Positions 43,482-52,597 of a stretch of DNA of 64,000 nt are shown one piece after another; the stretch's first letter is position 1; each line of letters opens with the position of its first letter. The notes beneath the pieces were generated by a model that ran no database searches, was not told the origin of the DNA, and saw only the letters and a program-made list of their open reading frames with translations. The position numbers and the translations under genes were made by a program. Source of the DNA: Variovorax sp. V93 (GTDB lineage: Bacteria > Pseudomonadota > Gammaproteobacteria > Burkholderiales > Burkholderiaceae_C); assembly GCF_041154485.1 (NCBI RefSeq), contig NZ_AP028670.1:868001-932000 (forward strand). The letters run 5' to 3'.

Positions 43482-44575
43482 TCGTGGTCTCCCGCGCCGC
43501 CGGCGGCGGCGCGCATCTTCCGCACGAGCTCGAGCTCGGACTGGAAGTCGACGTAGTGCGGCAGCTTCAGGTGCTGCACGAAACCCGAGGCCTCCAGGCT
43601 GTCGCTGTGCGAGAGCACGAACTCCTGCATCTGCGCGGGCGCCTCGACGGGCTCGCCGAGCTCGTCGGCGCGCAGCGCGCGGTCGACCAGGCTCATCGCC
43701 ATCGCCTTGCGCTCGCAGTGGCCGAAGGCCAGGCCGTAGCCGCGCGTGAACTGCGGCGGTTCGCTCTTGCTGCCCGCGAACTGGTTGACCATCTCGCATT
43801 CGGTGATCTCCAGGTCGCCGATGGAGATGGTGAAGTCGAGCTCCTCGGGCGCGAGCTCCAGCTCCACGCTGCCGAAGCGGATCTCGCCCACGAAAGGGTG
43901 GCTGTGCGCGTAGCCGCGCTGCGTGGAATAGGCCATGGCCAGCAGGAAGCCCTCGTCGCCGCGCGCCAGGTTCTGCAGCCGCGTGGCGCGGTCGGCCGGA
44001 AAGCGCAGCGGCGCACGCGTGAGGTCCACCGGCGCGGGGTCGCCGGGCGGCACGGGACGGGTCTCGATCAGCCCTTCCTGGTTCAGCAGATCGACCACGC
44101 GCGGCGTGGCTGCGGCAGGCGGCGTGAGCGCATCGGTTGCGGGCGCCTGCGCGGCCTCCTGCCGCCCTTCGGCCAGCAGCGTGAAGTCGAGCAGGCGCTG
44201 CGTGTAGTCGTGCGTCGCACCCAGCACCTGGCCGCCGGGCAGGTCCTTGAAGGTGGCGGAGATGCGGCGGCCCAGCGCCATGCGCGCGGTGTCGAGCGCC
44301 ACGCTGTCGCCGAGGCGCGGCAGCGTCGCGCGGTAGGCGCGCAGCAGGAAGATGGCCTCCACCATGTCGCCCGAGGCTTGCTTGATCGCGAGCGCGGCCA
44401 GTTCAGGGTCGTAGACCGAGCCCTCGGTCATCACGCGGTCGACCGCGAGCTTCAGCTGTTCGCGGATCTGGCGCACCGACAGCTCCGGCGTGCCGGTGTC
44501 GCCGCGGCGCTGTTCGGCCAGCAGGCGGTAGCTTGCAAGGATGGCGGCTTCCCCGCCCTTGACGGCAACGTACAT
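43478..44575 (-). CDS. phnI: C-P lyase core subunit
   Basis: A 365-residue PhnI, which with PhnGHL exchanges adenine of ATP for phosphonate. Seen: MYVAVKGGEAAILASYRLLA at the N-terminus, LEITECEMVNQFAGSKSEPP and QFTRGYGLAFGHCERKAMAM, and a C-terminal LPHYVDFQSELELVRKMR. Overlaps phnJ by four bases; phnH ends one base after its start codon region. Confidence 0.95.
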   Translation of the reverse strand: MYVAVKGGEAAILASYRLLAEQRRGDTGTPELSVRQIREQLKLAVDRVMTEGSVYDPELAALAIKQASGDMVEAIFLLRAYRATLPRLGDSVALDTARMALGRRISATFKDLPGGQVLGATHDYTQRLLDFTLLAEGRQEAAQAPATDALTPPAAATPRVVDLLNQEGLIETRPVPPGDPAPVDLTRAPLRFPADRATRLQNLARGDEGFLLAMAYSTQRGYAHSHPFVGEIRFGSVELELAPEELDFTISIGDLEITECEMVNQFAGSKSEPPQFTRGYGLAFGHCERKAMAMSLVDRALRADELGEPVEAPAQMQEFVLSHSDSLEASGFVQHLKLPHYVDFQSELELVRKMRAAAGGAGDHE

Positions 44576-44576
44576 C

Positions 44577-45200
44577 TCAAGCCTCCTGTTCGATGCGGGT
44601 GGTGCGCGGCAGCCCCGCGATGCGGCGCGGCGCGGCCAGGAACACGTCCACGCCGCGCGGAAACAGCGCGTGGTTCGCGGACCATTGGGCGGCGAAGGCC
44701 GGTGCCAGGCCCTCGACGGCGAGCACGGTGCGGTCCTGGATGCCGGGGCCGCGCAGCGTCCAGCGCGGCAGGTTTCCTTCGGCCGGTGCGGACACCTCCA
44801 TCACATCGATCACGCAGGTGGCCGACTGGTCGGGATAGGCGTCGCTGCCCTGCGCGAATGCATCGAGCGGCGGGCATGCATCGCCCTGGCCGATCCACGC
44901 GAACTGCGCCTGCGCAGGCTCCTCGACCAGCACGCAGCCGGTGTGAAAGCGCAGCCATGCGGCCGCGTCGCTGCCCGCGAGCGACGGCGACAGCCAGAGG
45001 CGGCAGTCGGGATCGAGCAGCGCCAGCAGCAGCGCGGCCGAGGCGCCGTGCCCCTGCGACGGCGCCTGCGCATCGTGCGACAGCTCGACGATGCGGCCCG
45101 GATGCGAGAGTGCCTGCAGCGCCGAACGGAACACCGCCTGGCTGCCGAGCGCGGCATCGGTGAATCCCGCGCCCAGGGTGGAAAGCATGTTCGCGTTCAT
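44577..45200 (-). CDS. phnH: C-P lyase core subunit
   Basis: A 207-residue PhnH: GSQAVFRSALQALSHPGRIV at the N-terminus, LLALLDPDCRLWLSPSLAG, and WSANHALFPRGVDVFLAAPR near the end. It forms the stable core with PhnG, PhnI and PhnJ. Start ATG 45200 overlaps the stop of phnG. Confidence 0.94.
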   Translation of the reverse strand: MNANMLSTLGAGFTDAALGSQAVFRSALQALSHPGRIVELSHDAQAPSQGHGASAALLLALLDPDCRLWLSPSLAGSDAAAWLRFHTGCVLVEEPAQAQFAWIGQGDACPPLDAFAQGSDAYPDQSATCVIDVMEVSAPAEGNLPRWTLRGPGIQDRTVLAVEGLAPAFAAQWSANHALFPRGVDVFLAAPRRIAGLPRTTRIEQEA

Positions 45201-45715
45201 TCGGAATCGTCCTCGTCCATGTCGGCGCCGCCGGCTTCGCGCGCCACCGTGAAGAACTCGACCTTGCTGGCCTGCGCGCGGGCATGGCGCTGCGCGCGCA
45301 GCGCCGAGAGATGCGCACGCACCGGCGCCAGCAGCCGGGCATCGAGCGCGGCCTGCTGCGCCGGGTCCTGCAGCAGCGCGTCGGCCACGGCCGCGAGTTG
45401 CGCATGGCGGTGCGAGCGGCCGAGCACATAGGCCACGCCTACCGCGGCGCCCGGCTGCGGCGCATCGCCACCGAGACGCAGCGCGCAGCGCGTGACCGTC
45501 ACCTCGCCCAGGTTGAAGCGCTCGCCCGTGCCGCCGGCACGGCCCTGCACCATCACCAGGCCGGTCTCCGGTGCGCGCAGCCACTGCGGCGGGGTCTCGG
45601 CGTGCTGCGCGAGCGCGGGCTCGAGCAGCGAGACGGGCGCGCGCGCCAGCATCGCGAGCCACTGCGCGCGGCGCAGCGGACGCGCGGCGGGTTCTGTGTC
45701 AAAGCCATGAAACAT
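45197..45715 (-). CDS. phnG: C-P lyase core subunit
   Basis: A 172-residue PhnG, first gene of the leftward phnGHIJKLM operon. RAQWLAMLARAPVSLLEPAL, GLVMVQGRAGGTGERFNLGE and VTVTRCALRL are typical. The C-terminus is acidic (MDEDDSE). The promoter is in the 75-base spacer to phnF with the PhnF-like palindrome 20-31 bases before the ATG. Confidence 0.94.
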   Translation of the reverse strand: MFHGFDTEPAARPLRRAQWLAMLARAPVSLLEPALAQHAETPPQWLRAPETGLVMVQGRAGGTGERFNLGEVTVTRCALRLGGDAPQPGAAVGVAYVLGRSHRHAQLAAVADALLQDPAQQAALDARLLAPVRAHLSALRAQRHARAQASKVEFFTVAREAGGADMDEDDSE

Positions 45716-45734
45716 GAGAGTGATACGCTTGAAG

Positions 45735-45746
45735 TTGTATAGACAA
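45735..45746. promoter_or_regulatory. PhnF-like operator between phnG and phnF
   Basis: TTGTATAGACAA is a near-palindrome 20-31 bases before phnG and 45-56 bases before phnF. It matches the site before phnC at ten of twelve bases. One bound PhnF dimer could repress both operons. Confidence 0.72.
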
Positions 45747-45790
45747 ATTCGGCAACTGACGCGAGCTTAAAGAGCGCGCAAGTAGGTTTA

Positions 45791-46573
45791 ATGACAAGCA
45801 CGATGACGACCCCTGCCTCCGCGCTGGCTCCGCGCCCCGCCGCCACCACCACCGAACGCACCGCACGCGACAGCTTCTGGATCCGCATTGCAGCCGACCT
45901 GGCCGAGGCCATTGCGCGCGGCGTGTATTTGCCGGGCCAGCGCCTGCCCTCCGAGCACGCGCTGGCCGAGCAGTTCGGCGTGAACCGCCACACCATCCGG
46001 CGTTCGCTCGCCAACCTTTGCAGCCAGGGGCTGCTGCGCGTGACGCAGGGCAGCGGCACCTACGTGGAAGAGTTCGCGGTCGACCTCGCCCTGGTCAAGC
46101 GCCCGCGCTTCCAGCGCAGCATGGCGCTGGCAGGTTTGCGCGGCGCGCTGCGCGTGACCGGCGCGAGCACCGTGCGCGCCACCGCGGCGCAGGCGCGCTC
46201 GCTCGCGGTGCCGGCGCGCAGCTCGCTGCTCTGCCTGCAGGTGATCGGCGAAGCCGAGGGCCAGCCGCTGCATTGCAGCGAACGCTTCTTTCCCCTGCCG
46301 CGCTTCGCGGGACTGGAGGCCGTGGTGCGCGAGACCGGCTCCATCACCGCCGGCTTCGAGGCCCATGGCGTGGCCGACTACACGCGCCATCACAGCCGCA
46401 TCACGGCACAGATGCCCGAGGCCGCGATTGCCGCGCAGTTGCATCAGCCGGTCAGCCGGCCGGTGCTGTTCGTGGAGAGCGTGAACGTCGACACCGCAGG
46501 CGTGCCGATCGAATACGCCAGGGCCTGGTTCCCGGGCGACCGCACCTCGCTGACGGTGGCGCACGATGACTGA
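45791..46573 (+). CDS. phnF: GntR-family phosphonate regulator
   Basis: A 260-residue GntR/HutC-type regulator: winged helix (ADLAEAIARGVYLPGQRLPS, EHALAEQFGVNRHTIRRSLA, GLLRVTQGSGTYV) and a UTRA effector domain with C-terminal VNVDTAGVPIEYARAWFPGD. PhnF represses phosphonate genes. Divergent from phnG; the two share a 12-bp site in the spacer. Confidence 0.92.
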   Translation: MTSTMTTPASALAPRPAATTTERTARDSFWIRIAADLAEAIARGVYLPGQRLPSEHALAEQFGVNRHTIRRSLANLCSQGLLRVTQGSGTYVEEFAVDLALVKRPRFQRSMALAGLRGALRVTGASTVRATAAQARSLAVPARSSLLCLQVIGEAEGQPLHCSERFFPLPRFAGLEAVVRETGSITAGFEAHGVADYTRHHSRITAQMPEAAIAAQLHQPVSRPVLFVESVNVDTAGVPIEYARAWFPGDRTSLTVAHDD

Positions 46574-47291
46574 GGCCGTGTCCCGCAGGCGCGGCGCAGC
46601 GCATCGCTATGCAGCCTATTTCGCGCCGGCCACTGGCAGCGCGTGGTGGGAGGCCGGCAGCCACTGGCTCGGACGCTGTGCGGCGCGCGGGCAGCCGCTG
46701 CCGCAACCGGCCATCGACGGCCTGCCGCCCGCGCGGCAGCAGGCACTGACGGCCGCGCCGCGGCGCTATGGCTGGCATGCCACGCTGAAGGCGCCCTTCG
46801 CCCTGCCCTCGCACCTGGACGCGGCCTCGCTGCGCACGGGCATCCGCCACATCTGCAAGGCCTGGGAACCTTTCGACATGCCGGCACTGCGGGTGGTGCG
46901 GCTCGACGATTTTTTGGCGCTCGTGCCCGCAGCGCCCAGCCGCGCGCTGAATGCGATGGCCAGCGCCTGTGTGACCGGCCTGCACGCCTTCGCCGCGCCG
47001 CTGCCGCCGGCCGAACTGCAGCGCCGCCGCGCGAGCGGGCTCACGCCCGAGGAAGACGCATTGCTGCAGCGGTGGGGCTACCCGTTCGTGCTCGACCGCT
47101 TCCGCTTCCACCTCTCGCTGACCGGATCGCTGCGCGAGGCCGACGAGGCCGAGGTGCAGGCGCTGCACGACGCGGCGCAACGGCACTTCGGCGCGCTGCC
47201 TGCGCAACGCTTCGATGCGATCAGCCTGTTCGCGGAGCCCGTGCCGCAAGCCGACTTCATGTGCATCGAACAGATGGCGTTCGGTGCATGA
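46566..47291 (+). CDS. DUF1045 protein, 2H-phosphoesterase-like, phosphonate-linked
   Basis: A 241-residue DUF1045 protein of the type found in phn loci that lack phnP. Two H-x-T/S motifs, HATLK and HLSLT, are those of 2H phosphoesterases, which open cyclic phosphodiesters. PhnP opens the 5-phospho-ribose-1,2-cyclic phosphate made by C-P lyase, so replacement of PhnP by this protein is a reasonable inference. It overlaps phnF by eight bases and phnN by four. Confidence 0.85.
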   Translation: MTEAVSRRRGAAHRYAAYFAPATGSAWWEAGSHWLGRCAARGQPLPQPAIDGLPPARQQALTAAPRRYGWHATLKAPFALPSHLDAASLRTGIRHICKAWEPFDMPALRVVRLDDFLALVPAAPSRALNAMASACVTGLHAFAAPLPPAELQRRRASGLTPEEDALLQRWGYPFVLDRFRFHLSLTGSLREADEAEVQALHDAAQRHFGALPAQRFDAISLFAEPVPQADFMCIEQMAFGA

Positions 47292-47884
47292 GCGCAGCGC
47301 CAAGCCGTGCACCAATGAACGCCGCAGCGACCGGCCGCCTGGTCTATGTGGTCGGCCCCTCGGGCGCAGGCAAGGACAGCGTCATCGACTGGCTGCGGCA
47401 GCAGCTGCCGCAGGACGCCCGCGTGCACTTCGCGCGGCGCACGATCACGCGCGCGGTGCAGCCCGGGGGCGAGCAGCATGACAGCGTCGACGTGGCCGCG
47501 TTCATGCGGCTGCGCGATGCCGGCGCGTTCGCGATGCACTGGGAGGCCAATGCCCTGCTCTACGGCATTGCGCGCGCCGAACTCGCCGGGCGCAGCGACG
47601 GCCGGACCGTGATCGTGAACGGCTCACGCGCCTACCTGCCCGAAGCCGTGCGTCTCTTTCCCGAACTGGTCATCGCCCACATCACGGCCGACGCCCAGAC
47701 GCTGCGCAGCCGCCTGCTCGCACGCCGGCGCGAAACCGCGCAGATGGTGGATGCGCGCGTGCGAAGAGCACTCGACTTCCAGCTGCCGCCGGGCATCGCG
47801 GCCATCGAGGTCCGCAACGATGCTGCGCTCGCCGACGCGGGCGCTCAACTGCAGCGTGCGTTGAAGACATGGCAGTGCCTGTGA
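47288..47884 (+). CDS. phnN: Ribose 1,5-bisphosphate phosphokinase
   Basis: A 198-residue P-loop kinase, PhnN, that turns ribose 1,5-bisphosphate into PRPP. Walker A is YVVGPSGAGKDSVIDWLRQQ, with RTITRAVQPGGEQHDSV and FAMHWEANALLYGI typical of the family, then VIVNGSRAYLPEA. ATG 47288 overlaps the stop of the DUF1045 gene; another in-frame ATG is nine codons later. It completes the C-P lyase route. Confidence 0.94.
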   Translation: MSAAPSRAPMNAAATGRLVYVVGPSGAGKDSVIDWLRQQLPQDARVHFARRTITRAVQPGGEQHDSVDVAAFMRLRDAGAFAMHWEANALLYGIARAELAGRSDGRTVIVNGSRAYLPEAVRLFPELVIAHITADAQTLRSRLLARRRETAQMVDARVRRALDFQLPPGIAAIEVRNDAALADAGAQLQRALKTWQCL

Positions 47885-48082
47885 GCGGCCGAGGCACAAC
47901 GCGAAGCCGGTAACCTGATCGTCGTATGTCGCGCAGTTGGGGTCCTGCGTTAGAACTTTTCATGTAGGCACTTGCCGCGACATCGAGAGATCGCGGTCCG
48001 CAGCAGGGATGTCCCGCATGGATTGAGTCCGCCACGGCGATGCATCAAGCGTCTAATGCACCCTCACGCAAGGAGTCGCCAC

Positions 48083-49243
48083 ATGACGGAGACGGACTGC
48101 ATACGCAAAGCCCACTCCTGCGCGGCGGACCCCCGCAAGGCCGCGCAGGAATTCCATGCCATGGTGGCGCAGCCCGGCATGGCGCTGGTGATCTTCTACT
48201 GCTCCAGCGAATACGACCTCGATGCGCTTGCCGACGAGATGAAGCGCCTGTTCGGCGACGTGCCGGTCGCGGGCTGCACCACGGCCGGGGAAATCGGCCC
48301 CGCCGGATTGCGCGACCACAGCCTTGCGGGTGCGAGCTTTCCGGCCAGCCACTTCAGGGTGGCGGCAGGCCAGGTCGAACAGCTGCAGCAGTTCAAGGTG
48401 GAAGCCGGCCAGGACTTCGCCCAGGCGCTGCTGCATGAGCTGCTGGCCGCGGGCCCGCCCGGCGATGCGGACCACAGCTTCGCGCTGCTGCTGATCGACG
48501 GCCTGTCGCTGCGCGAGGAACCCGTCACACGCGCCTTCCAGACCGCACTGGGCAGGCTTCCCCTGCTCGGCGGTTCGGCCGGCGACGGCATGAAGTTCGA
48601 CCAGACCCAGGTCTACTGGAACGGCCGGTTCTGCTCCGACTGCGCGGTGCTGGTGCTGGTGGCGTCGCGCATGCCGTTTCGCATTTTCAAGACGCAGCAC
48701 ATCGTCGCCACCGACGACAGGCTGGTCGTGACCGAGGCGGACGCCGCCTCGCGCACCGTCAAGGAAATCAACGGCCTTCCGGCCAGCCAGGAGTACGCGC
48801 GAATGCTCGGCATCGATGCCTCCGACCTGGACCCTTCGCGCTTCGCGGCCTGGCCGGTGGTGCTGACGATCGGCGGCACCACCTATGTGCGCTCGATCCA
48901 GAAGGCCAATCCGGATGGCAGCCTGACTTTTTTCTGTGCGATCGAGAACGGCCTGGTGCTGCGGGTGGCCAAGGGCGTGGACCTGCTGGAGAACCTGCAG
49001 CAGGCCTTCGCCGGCATCCGCGCCGAGATCGGACCGCCGCAGCTGGTGCTGGGCTACGACTGCATCCTGCGCAAGCTGGAGATCGCACAGAGCAGCGCGA
49101 AGGACCGCATCGGCGAACTCCTGCAGGAGAACAACACGGTCGGCTTCCACACCTATGGCGAGCAGTTCCGCGGCGTGCACGTCAACCAGACGCTGGTCGG
49201 CATCGCATTCGGCACTAACGGCGGGGAGGCCAGCCATGTCTGA
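48083..49243 (+). CDS. FIST-domain sensor protein (NosP-like)
   Basis: A 386-residue FIST protein: FIST_N (VIFYCSSEYDLDALADEMKR, VAGCTTAGEIGPAG, LLGGSAGDGMKFDQTQVYWN) and FIST_C (RIGELLQENNTVGFHTYGEQ, FRGVHVNQTLVGIAFG). No membrane segment. FIST proteins sense small ligands; NosP binds heme and nitric oxide and controls a histidine kinase encoded beside it. The neighbouring kinase and c-di-GMP enzyme match that arrangement; heme binding is only inferred. A GCAAGGAG site precedes the ATG. The 198 bases before it hold no gene. Confidence 0.88.
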   Translation: MTETDCIRKAHSCAADPRKAAQEFHAMVAQPGMALVIFYCSSEYDLDALADEMKRLFGDVPVAGCTTAGEIGPAGLRDHSLAGASFPASHFRVAAGQVEQLQQFKVEAGQDFAQALLHELLAAGPPGDADHSFALLLIDGLSLREEPVTRAFQTALGRLPLLGGSAGDGMKFDQTQVYWNGRFCSDCAVLVLVASRMPFRIFKTQHIVATDDRLVVTEADAASRTVKEINGLPASQEYARMLGIDASDLDPSRFAAWPVVLTIGGTTYVRSIQKANPDGSLTFFCAIENGLVLRVAKGVDLLENLQQAFAGIRAEIGPPQLVLGYDCILRKLEIAQSSAKDRIGELLQENNTVGFHTYGEQFRGVHVNQTLVGIAFGTNGGEASHV

Positions 49244-50333
49244 GACTGCAACGCAGCAGCGCCCCGGCGCGCAGGCGCTGTCCCCGACGGACGAGATCGC
49301 ACGGCTCAACAAGATCATCCAGGCCCTGATGGACCGTGCCGAGCGCAGCGCCAATGCGCAGGGCTCCGACTTCAACCTCTTCCAGACCACCATCATGCTG
49401 GAGGAGCAGGTGCTCAGCCGCACCGCCGAGCTGGAAGCGGCGCTGCGCGAGAACGAGGAGGTCAACCGGGTGCTGCGCAAGACGCAGGCCGACCTGGTGG
49501 CCGCGGCGCGCTCGGCCGGCATGGCCGAGATCGCCACCAACGTGCTGCACAACGTGGGCAACGTGCTCAACAGCGTCAACGTATCCGCCGGGCTGATCCT
49601 CTCCAAGGTTCGCGCGTCCAAGGTGGAAGGGCTCGCGCGCGCGGTGCAATTGATGAACGCGCATGCGGACGACCTGGGCACCTTCCTCGCCTCCGACGCC
49701 AAGGGCAAGATGCTCCCGGGCTACCTGATGCAGCTGACACCGCTCCTGGTGGCGGAGCAGCGCGCCGTCGTCGACGAACTGGTGGCCCTGACCAAGAGCG
49801 TCGACCACATCAAGGAGATCATCGCCGCGCAGCAGGCCCATGCCGGCGCCTCCAGCCTGGTCGAGGCGATACGGATCCACGAGGTGGTCGAGGATGCATT
49901 GCGCATGAACGCTGGTGGCCCGGCGCGCCACCAGGTGGTGATGCAGAGCGACCTCGCACGGATCCCCGAGCTCCCGCTGGACAGGGGCCGCGTGCTGCAG
50001 GTGCTGACGAACCTGGTGCGCAATGCCAGGCAAGCGATGGAGGCGGCGGCGGACGACAGCGCGAAGCTCATGCTGGATGCGGAGATCGTGGAGGACGAGA
50101 CGCTGCGCATCCGCGTGGCGGACACGGGGGTCGGCATCGCCCCGGAAAACCTGACGCGGGTGTTCGTGCACGGGTTCACGACCAAGAAGGACGGCCACGG
50201 CTTCGGCCTGCACAGCGCCGCGATCGCGGCGCGCGAGATGGGCGGCACGCTGGCCGTCCACAGCGACGGGCCCGGCACCGGCGCCACCTTCACGCTCGAA
50301 CTTCCGATCAGAAAGGCGGGACAAACGCCATGA
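49236..50333 (+). CDS. Soluble histidine kinase, partner of the FIST sensor
   Basis: A 365-residue kinase without membrane helices. Coiled coil (about 50-85), then an unusual H-box GMAEIATNVLHNVGNVLNSV with His105 in L-H-N-V-G-N, known from a group of kinases that includes NosP-linked ones. HATPase: NLVRNARQAMEAAADDS, VADTGVGIAPENLTRVFVHG, KDGHGFGLHSAAIAA. It overlaps the FIST gene by eight bases and its product probably receives the FIST signal and phosphorylates the next protein. Confidence 0.9.
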   Translation: MSETATQQRPGAQALSPTDEIARLNKIIQALMDRAERSANAQGSDFNLFQTTIMLEEQVLSRTAELEAALRENEEVNRVLRKTQADLVAAARSAGMAEIATNVLHNVGNVLNSVNVSAGLILSKVRASKVEGLARAVQLMNAHADDLGTFLASDAKGKMLPGYLMQLTPLLVAEQRAVVDELVALTKSVDHIKEIIAAQQAHAGASSLVEAIRIHEVVEDALRMNAGGPARHQVVMQSDLARIPELPLDRGRVLQVLTNLVRNARQAMEAAADDSAKLMLDAEIVEDETLRIRVADTGVGIAPENLTRVFVHGFTTKKDGHGFGLHSAAIAAREMGGTLAVHSDGPGTGATFTLELPIRKAGQTP

Positions 50334-52597
50334 GCAAACCGCAGAACCGCCGCATCCTGCTGGCGGACGACACGCCGGCCATCCACGAGGACTTCCGCAA
50401 GATCCTTCTCCCCGCGGCCGCGGATGCGAACCTGGACGACCTGGAGTCCGCGCTGTTCGGCACCTCGGCCAGGAAAAGCGAAGCGGACTTCGTGCTGGAC
50501 AGCGCCTACCAGGGACAGGAGGCGCTCGCGAAGCTGCGCGAGGCATTGGCGGCCGAGGCGCCCTACGCCATGGCGTTCATCGACATGCGCATGCCCCCGG
50601 GGTGGGACGGCGTCGAGACCATCGAGCAGCTGTGGCTCGAAGACCCGCGCCTGCAGATCGTGATCTGCACGGCCTACGCGGACCAGTCGTGGGTCGAGGT
50701 GTTCGAGCGGCTGGACGCGCGCGACCGCCTGCTGGTGCTCAAGAAGCCCTTCGATCCGATCGAGGTGCGCCAGCTGGCCAGCGCGCTCACCATGAAGTGG
50801 CAGATGACGGAGGACGCCGCCTTCAAGATGAACCAGCTCGAGCAGGCCGTGGAGGAACGCACGCGCGAGCTGTCGGACGCCAACATCATCGTGCAGAACA
50901 GCCCGACCATCCTCTACCGCCTGCGCGGCGAGCCGGCGTTCCCGCTGATCTACATCTCGCACAACATCACCAAGTTCGGCCACGAACCGGCGGCCCTGCT
51001 GGCCAACCCGAACTGGGCGGACGTGCTGATCGACCCGGCCGACCAGCCCGGCGTCGCCGCCGCGATGGCGCGCGTGCTCGAAAAGGACGCCGAAGGCGCC
51101 TCCATCGAATACCGCCTGTGCACCGGCGACGGCGCGCGGCGCTGGGTCGAGAACCGCTACGTTCCGGTGCGCGACAAGGACGGCCGGCTCATCGAGGTCG
51201 AGGGCATCGTCATCGACGTCACCGAGCGCAAGGCGGCGGAGGAGCAACTCGCAAGGCTGGCGCGCACCGACGGGCTCACGGGCCTGGCCAACCGCGCCAC
51301 CCTGGTCGAGCGCCTGCACCAGGCCCACGCCGCGGCACGGCGCGGCTCGGTGCCGTTCGCGCTCCATTGCCTCGACCTGGACCACTTCAAGCCGGTCAAC
51401 GACATGTTCGGCCATCCGGGCGGCGACCTGCTGCTGCGCGAGGTGGCCCTGCGGCTGAAGAACTGCACCCGCGAGACCGACGTGGTGGCGCGGCTGGGCG
51501 GCGACGAGTTCGCCGTGCTGCAAAGCGAGATGACCGATCCGGCCGCCGCGGGCGCGCTGGCCGAGAAGATCCAGCAGGCGCTCGCGCGCCCGTACATGAT
51601 CAACGGCAACCAGGTGCATGCCTCGGCCAGCATCGGCATCTGCCCCTATGCATCCAGCAGCGAGAGCCCGGAGGAAATGCTTGCGCAGGCCGACGTGGCG
51701 CTCTACCGCTCGAAGGAACAGGGGCGCAACCAGTACCACTTCCACTCCGAGGAACTCGACTTCGAAGTGCGCGACCGCGTGGCGCTCGGCGAGGACCTGA
51801 AGCAGGCCATCGAACGCGAGGAGCTGGAGCTCTACTACCAGCCGCAGGTCGAGCTGTCCTCCGGAAAGATCGTGGGCGTGGAGGCGCTGCTGCGCTGGAA
51901 CCATCCCAGGCGCGGCCTGCTCGACGCGGCCGCGTTCGTGCCGATCGCCGAGCGCACCGGCGGCATCGTCGCGCTCGGCCGCTGGGTGCTGGACCAGGCC
52001 TGCAGGCAACTGAGCGTGTGGCGCGAACAGGGCGTGGCACCGCCCGTCGTGGCCATCAACCTGTCGCTCGGGCAGCTCAGGCAAGGCGGCGAGCTGATCC
52101 GCGACGTGACCGAGAGCCTCGCGAAGTGGCAGCTCGATCCCTCCGTGCTGGAGTTCGACGTCACGGAGTCGACGCTGGCCCAGATGACATGGACCCACAA
52201 CGACGTGCTGCCCAGGCTGCGGGCGCTCGGCGTGCGCATTGCGATCGACGACTTCGGCACCGAATATTCCTCGTTCGAATACCTGCGGACCTACCGCGTG
52301 AACCACCTGAAGATCGCGCAGTCGATGCTCAAGCGGGCCATCGACGATCCGGACAGCGCGGCCACGGTTCGCGCCATCATGAATCTCGCGCGCGAAGCGC
52401 GCATCGGCATCATCGTCGAGGGACTGGAGACGCAGACGCAGCTCGCCTTTCTTCAATCGACCGGCTCCACCACGCTGGCGCAGGGCTACTACTTCAGCGA
52501 GGCCGTGATGGCCACCGAGGCCGGCGACCTGCTGCGCTCGGGCACCATGGAGCAGAGCGAGCGCAGCAAGGGCGGGGACCACGGGGCCGCCGCATGA
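50330..52597 (+). CDS. Receiver-PAS-GGDEF-EAL protein
   Basis: A 755-residue protein. Receiver (RRILLADDTPAIHEDFRKIL, AFIDMRMPPGWDG with Asp85, VLKKPFDPIE), coiled coil (about 165-185), PAS (NSPTILYRLRGEPAFPLIYI, RWVENRYVPVRDKDGRL), GGDEF (GGDEF at 390-394, intact) and EAL (Glu518, QPQVELSSGKIVGVEALLRW). In the EAL domain the common L-K-I-D reads LKIAQ (Ala663), and DDFGTG is DDFGTE; other metal ligands look present. It may make or degrade c-di-GMP. The receiver is longer than usual. It is the natural target of the preceding kinase. Confidence 0.92.
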   Translation: MSKPQNRRILLADDTPAIHEDFRKILLPAAADANLDDLESALFGTSARKSEADFVLDSAYQGQEALAKLREALAAEAPYAMAFIDMRMPPGWDGVETIEQLWLEDPRLQIVICTAYADQSWVEVFERLDARDRLLVLKKPFDPIEVRQLASALTMKWQMTEDAAFKMNQLEQAVEERTRELSDANIIVQNSPTILYRLRGEPAFPLIYISHNITKFGHEPAALLANPNWADVLIDPADQPGVAAAMARVLEKDAEGASIEYRLCTGDGARRWVENRYVPVRDKDGRLIEVEGIVIDVTERKAAEEQLARLARTDGLTGLANRATLVERLHQAHAAARRGSVPFALHCLDLDHFKPVNDMFGHPGGDLLLREVALRLKNCTRETDVVARLGGDEFAVLQSEMTDPAAAGALAEKIQQALARPYMINGNQVHASASIGICPYASSSESPEEMLAQADVALYRSKEQGRNQYHFHSEELDFEVRDRVALGEDLKQAIEREELELYYQPQVELSSGKIVGVEALLRWNHPRRGLLDAAAFVPIAERTGGIVALGRWVLDQACRQLSVWREQGVAPPVVAINLSLGQLRQGGELIRDVTESLAKWQLDPSVLEFDVTESTLAQMTWTHNDVLPRLRALGVRIAIDDFGTEYSSFEYLRTYRVNHLKIAQSMLKRAIDDPDSAATVRAIMNLAREARIGIIVEGLETQTQLAFLQSTGSTTLAQGYYFSEAVMATEAGDLLRSGTMEQSERSKGGDHGAAA

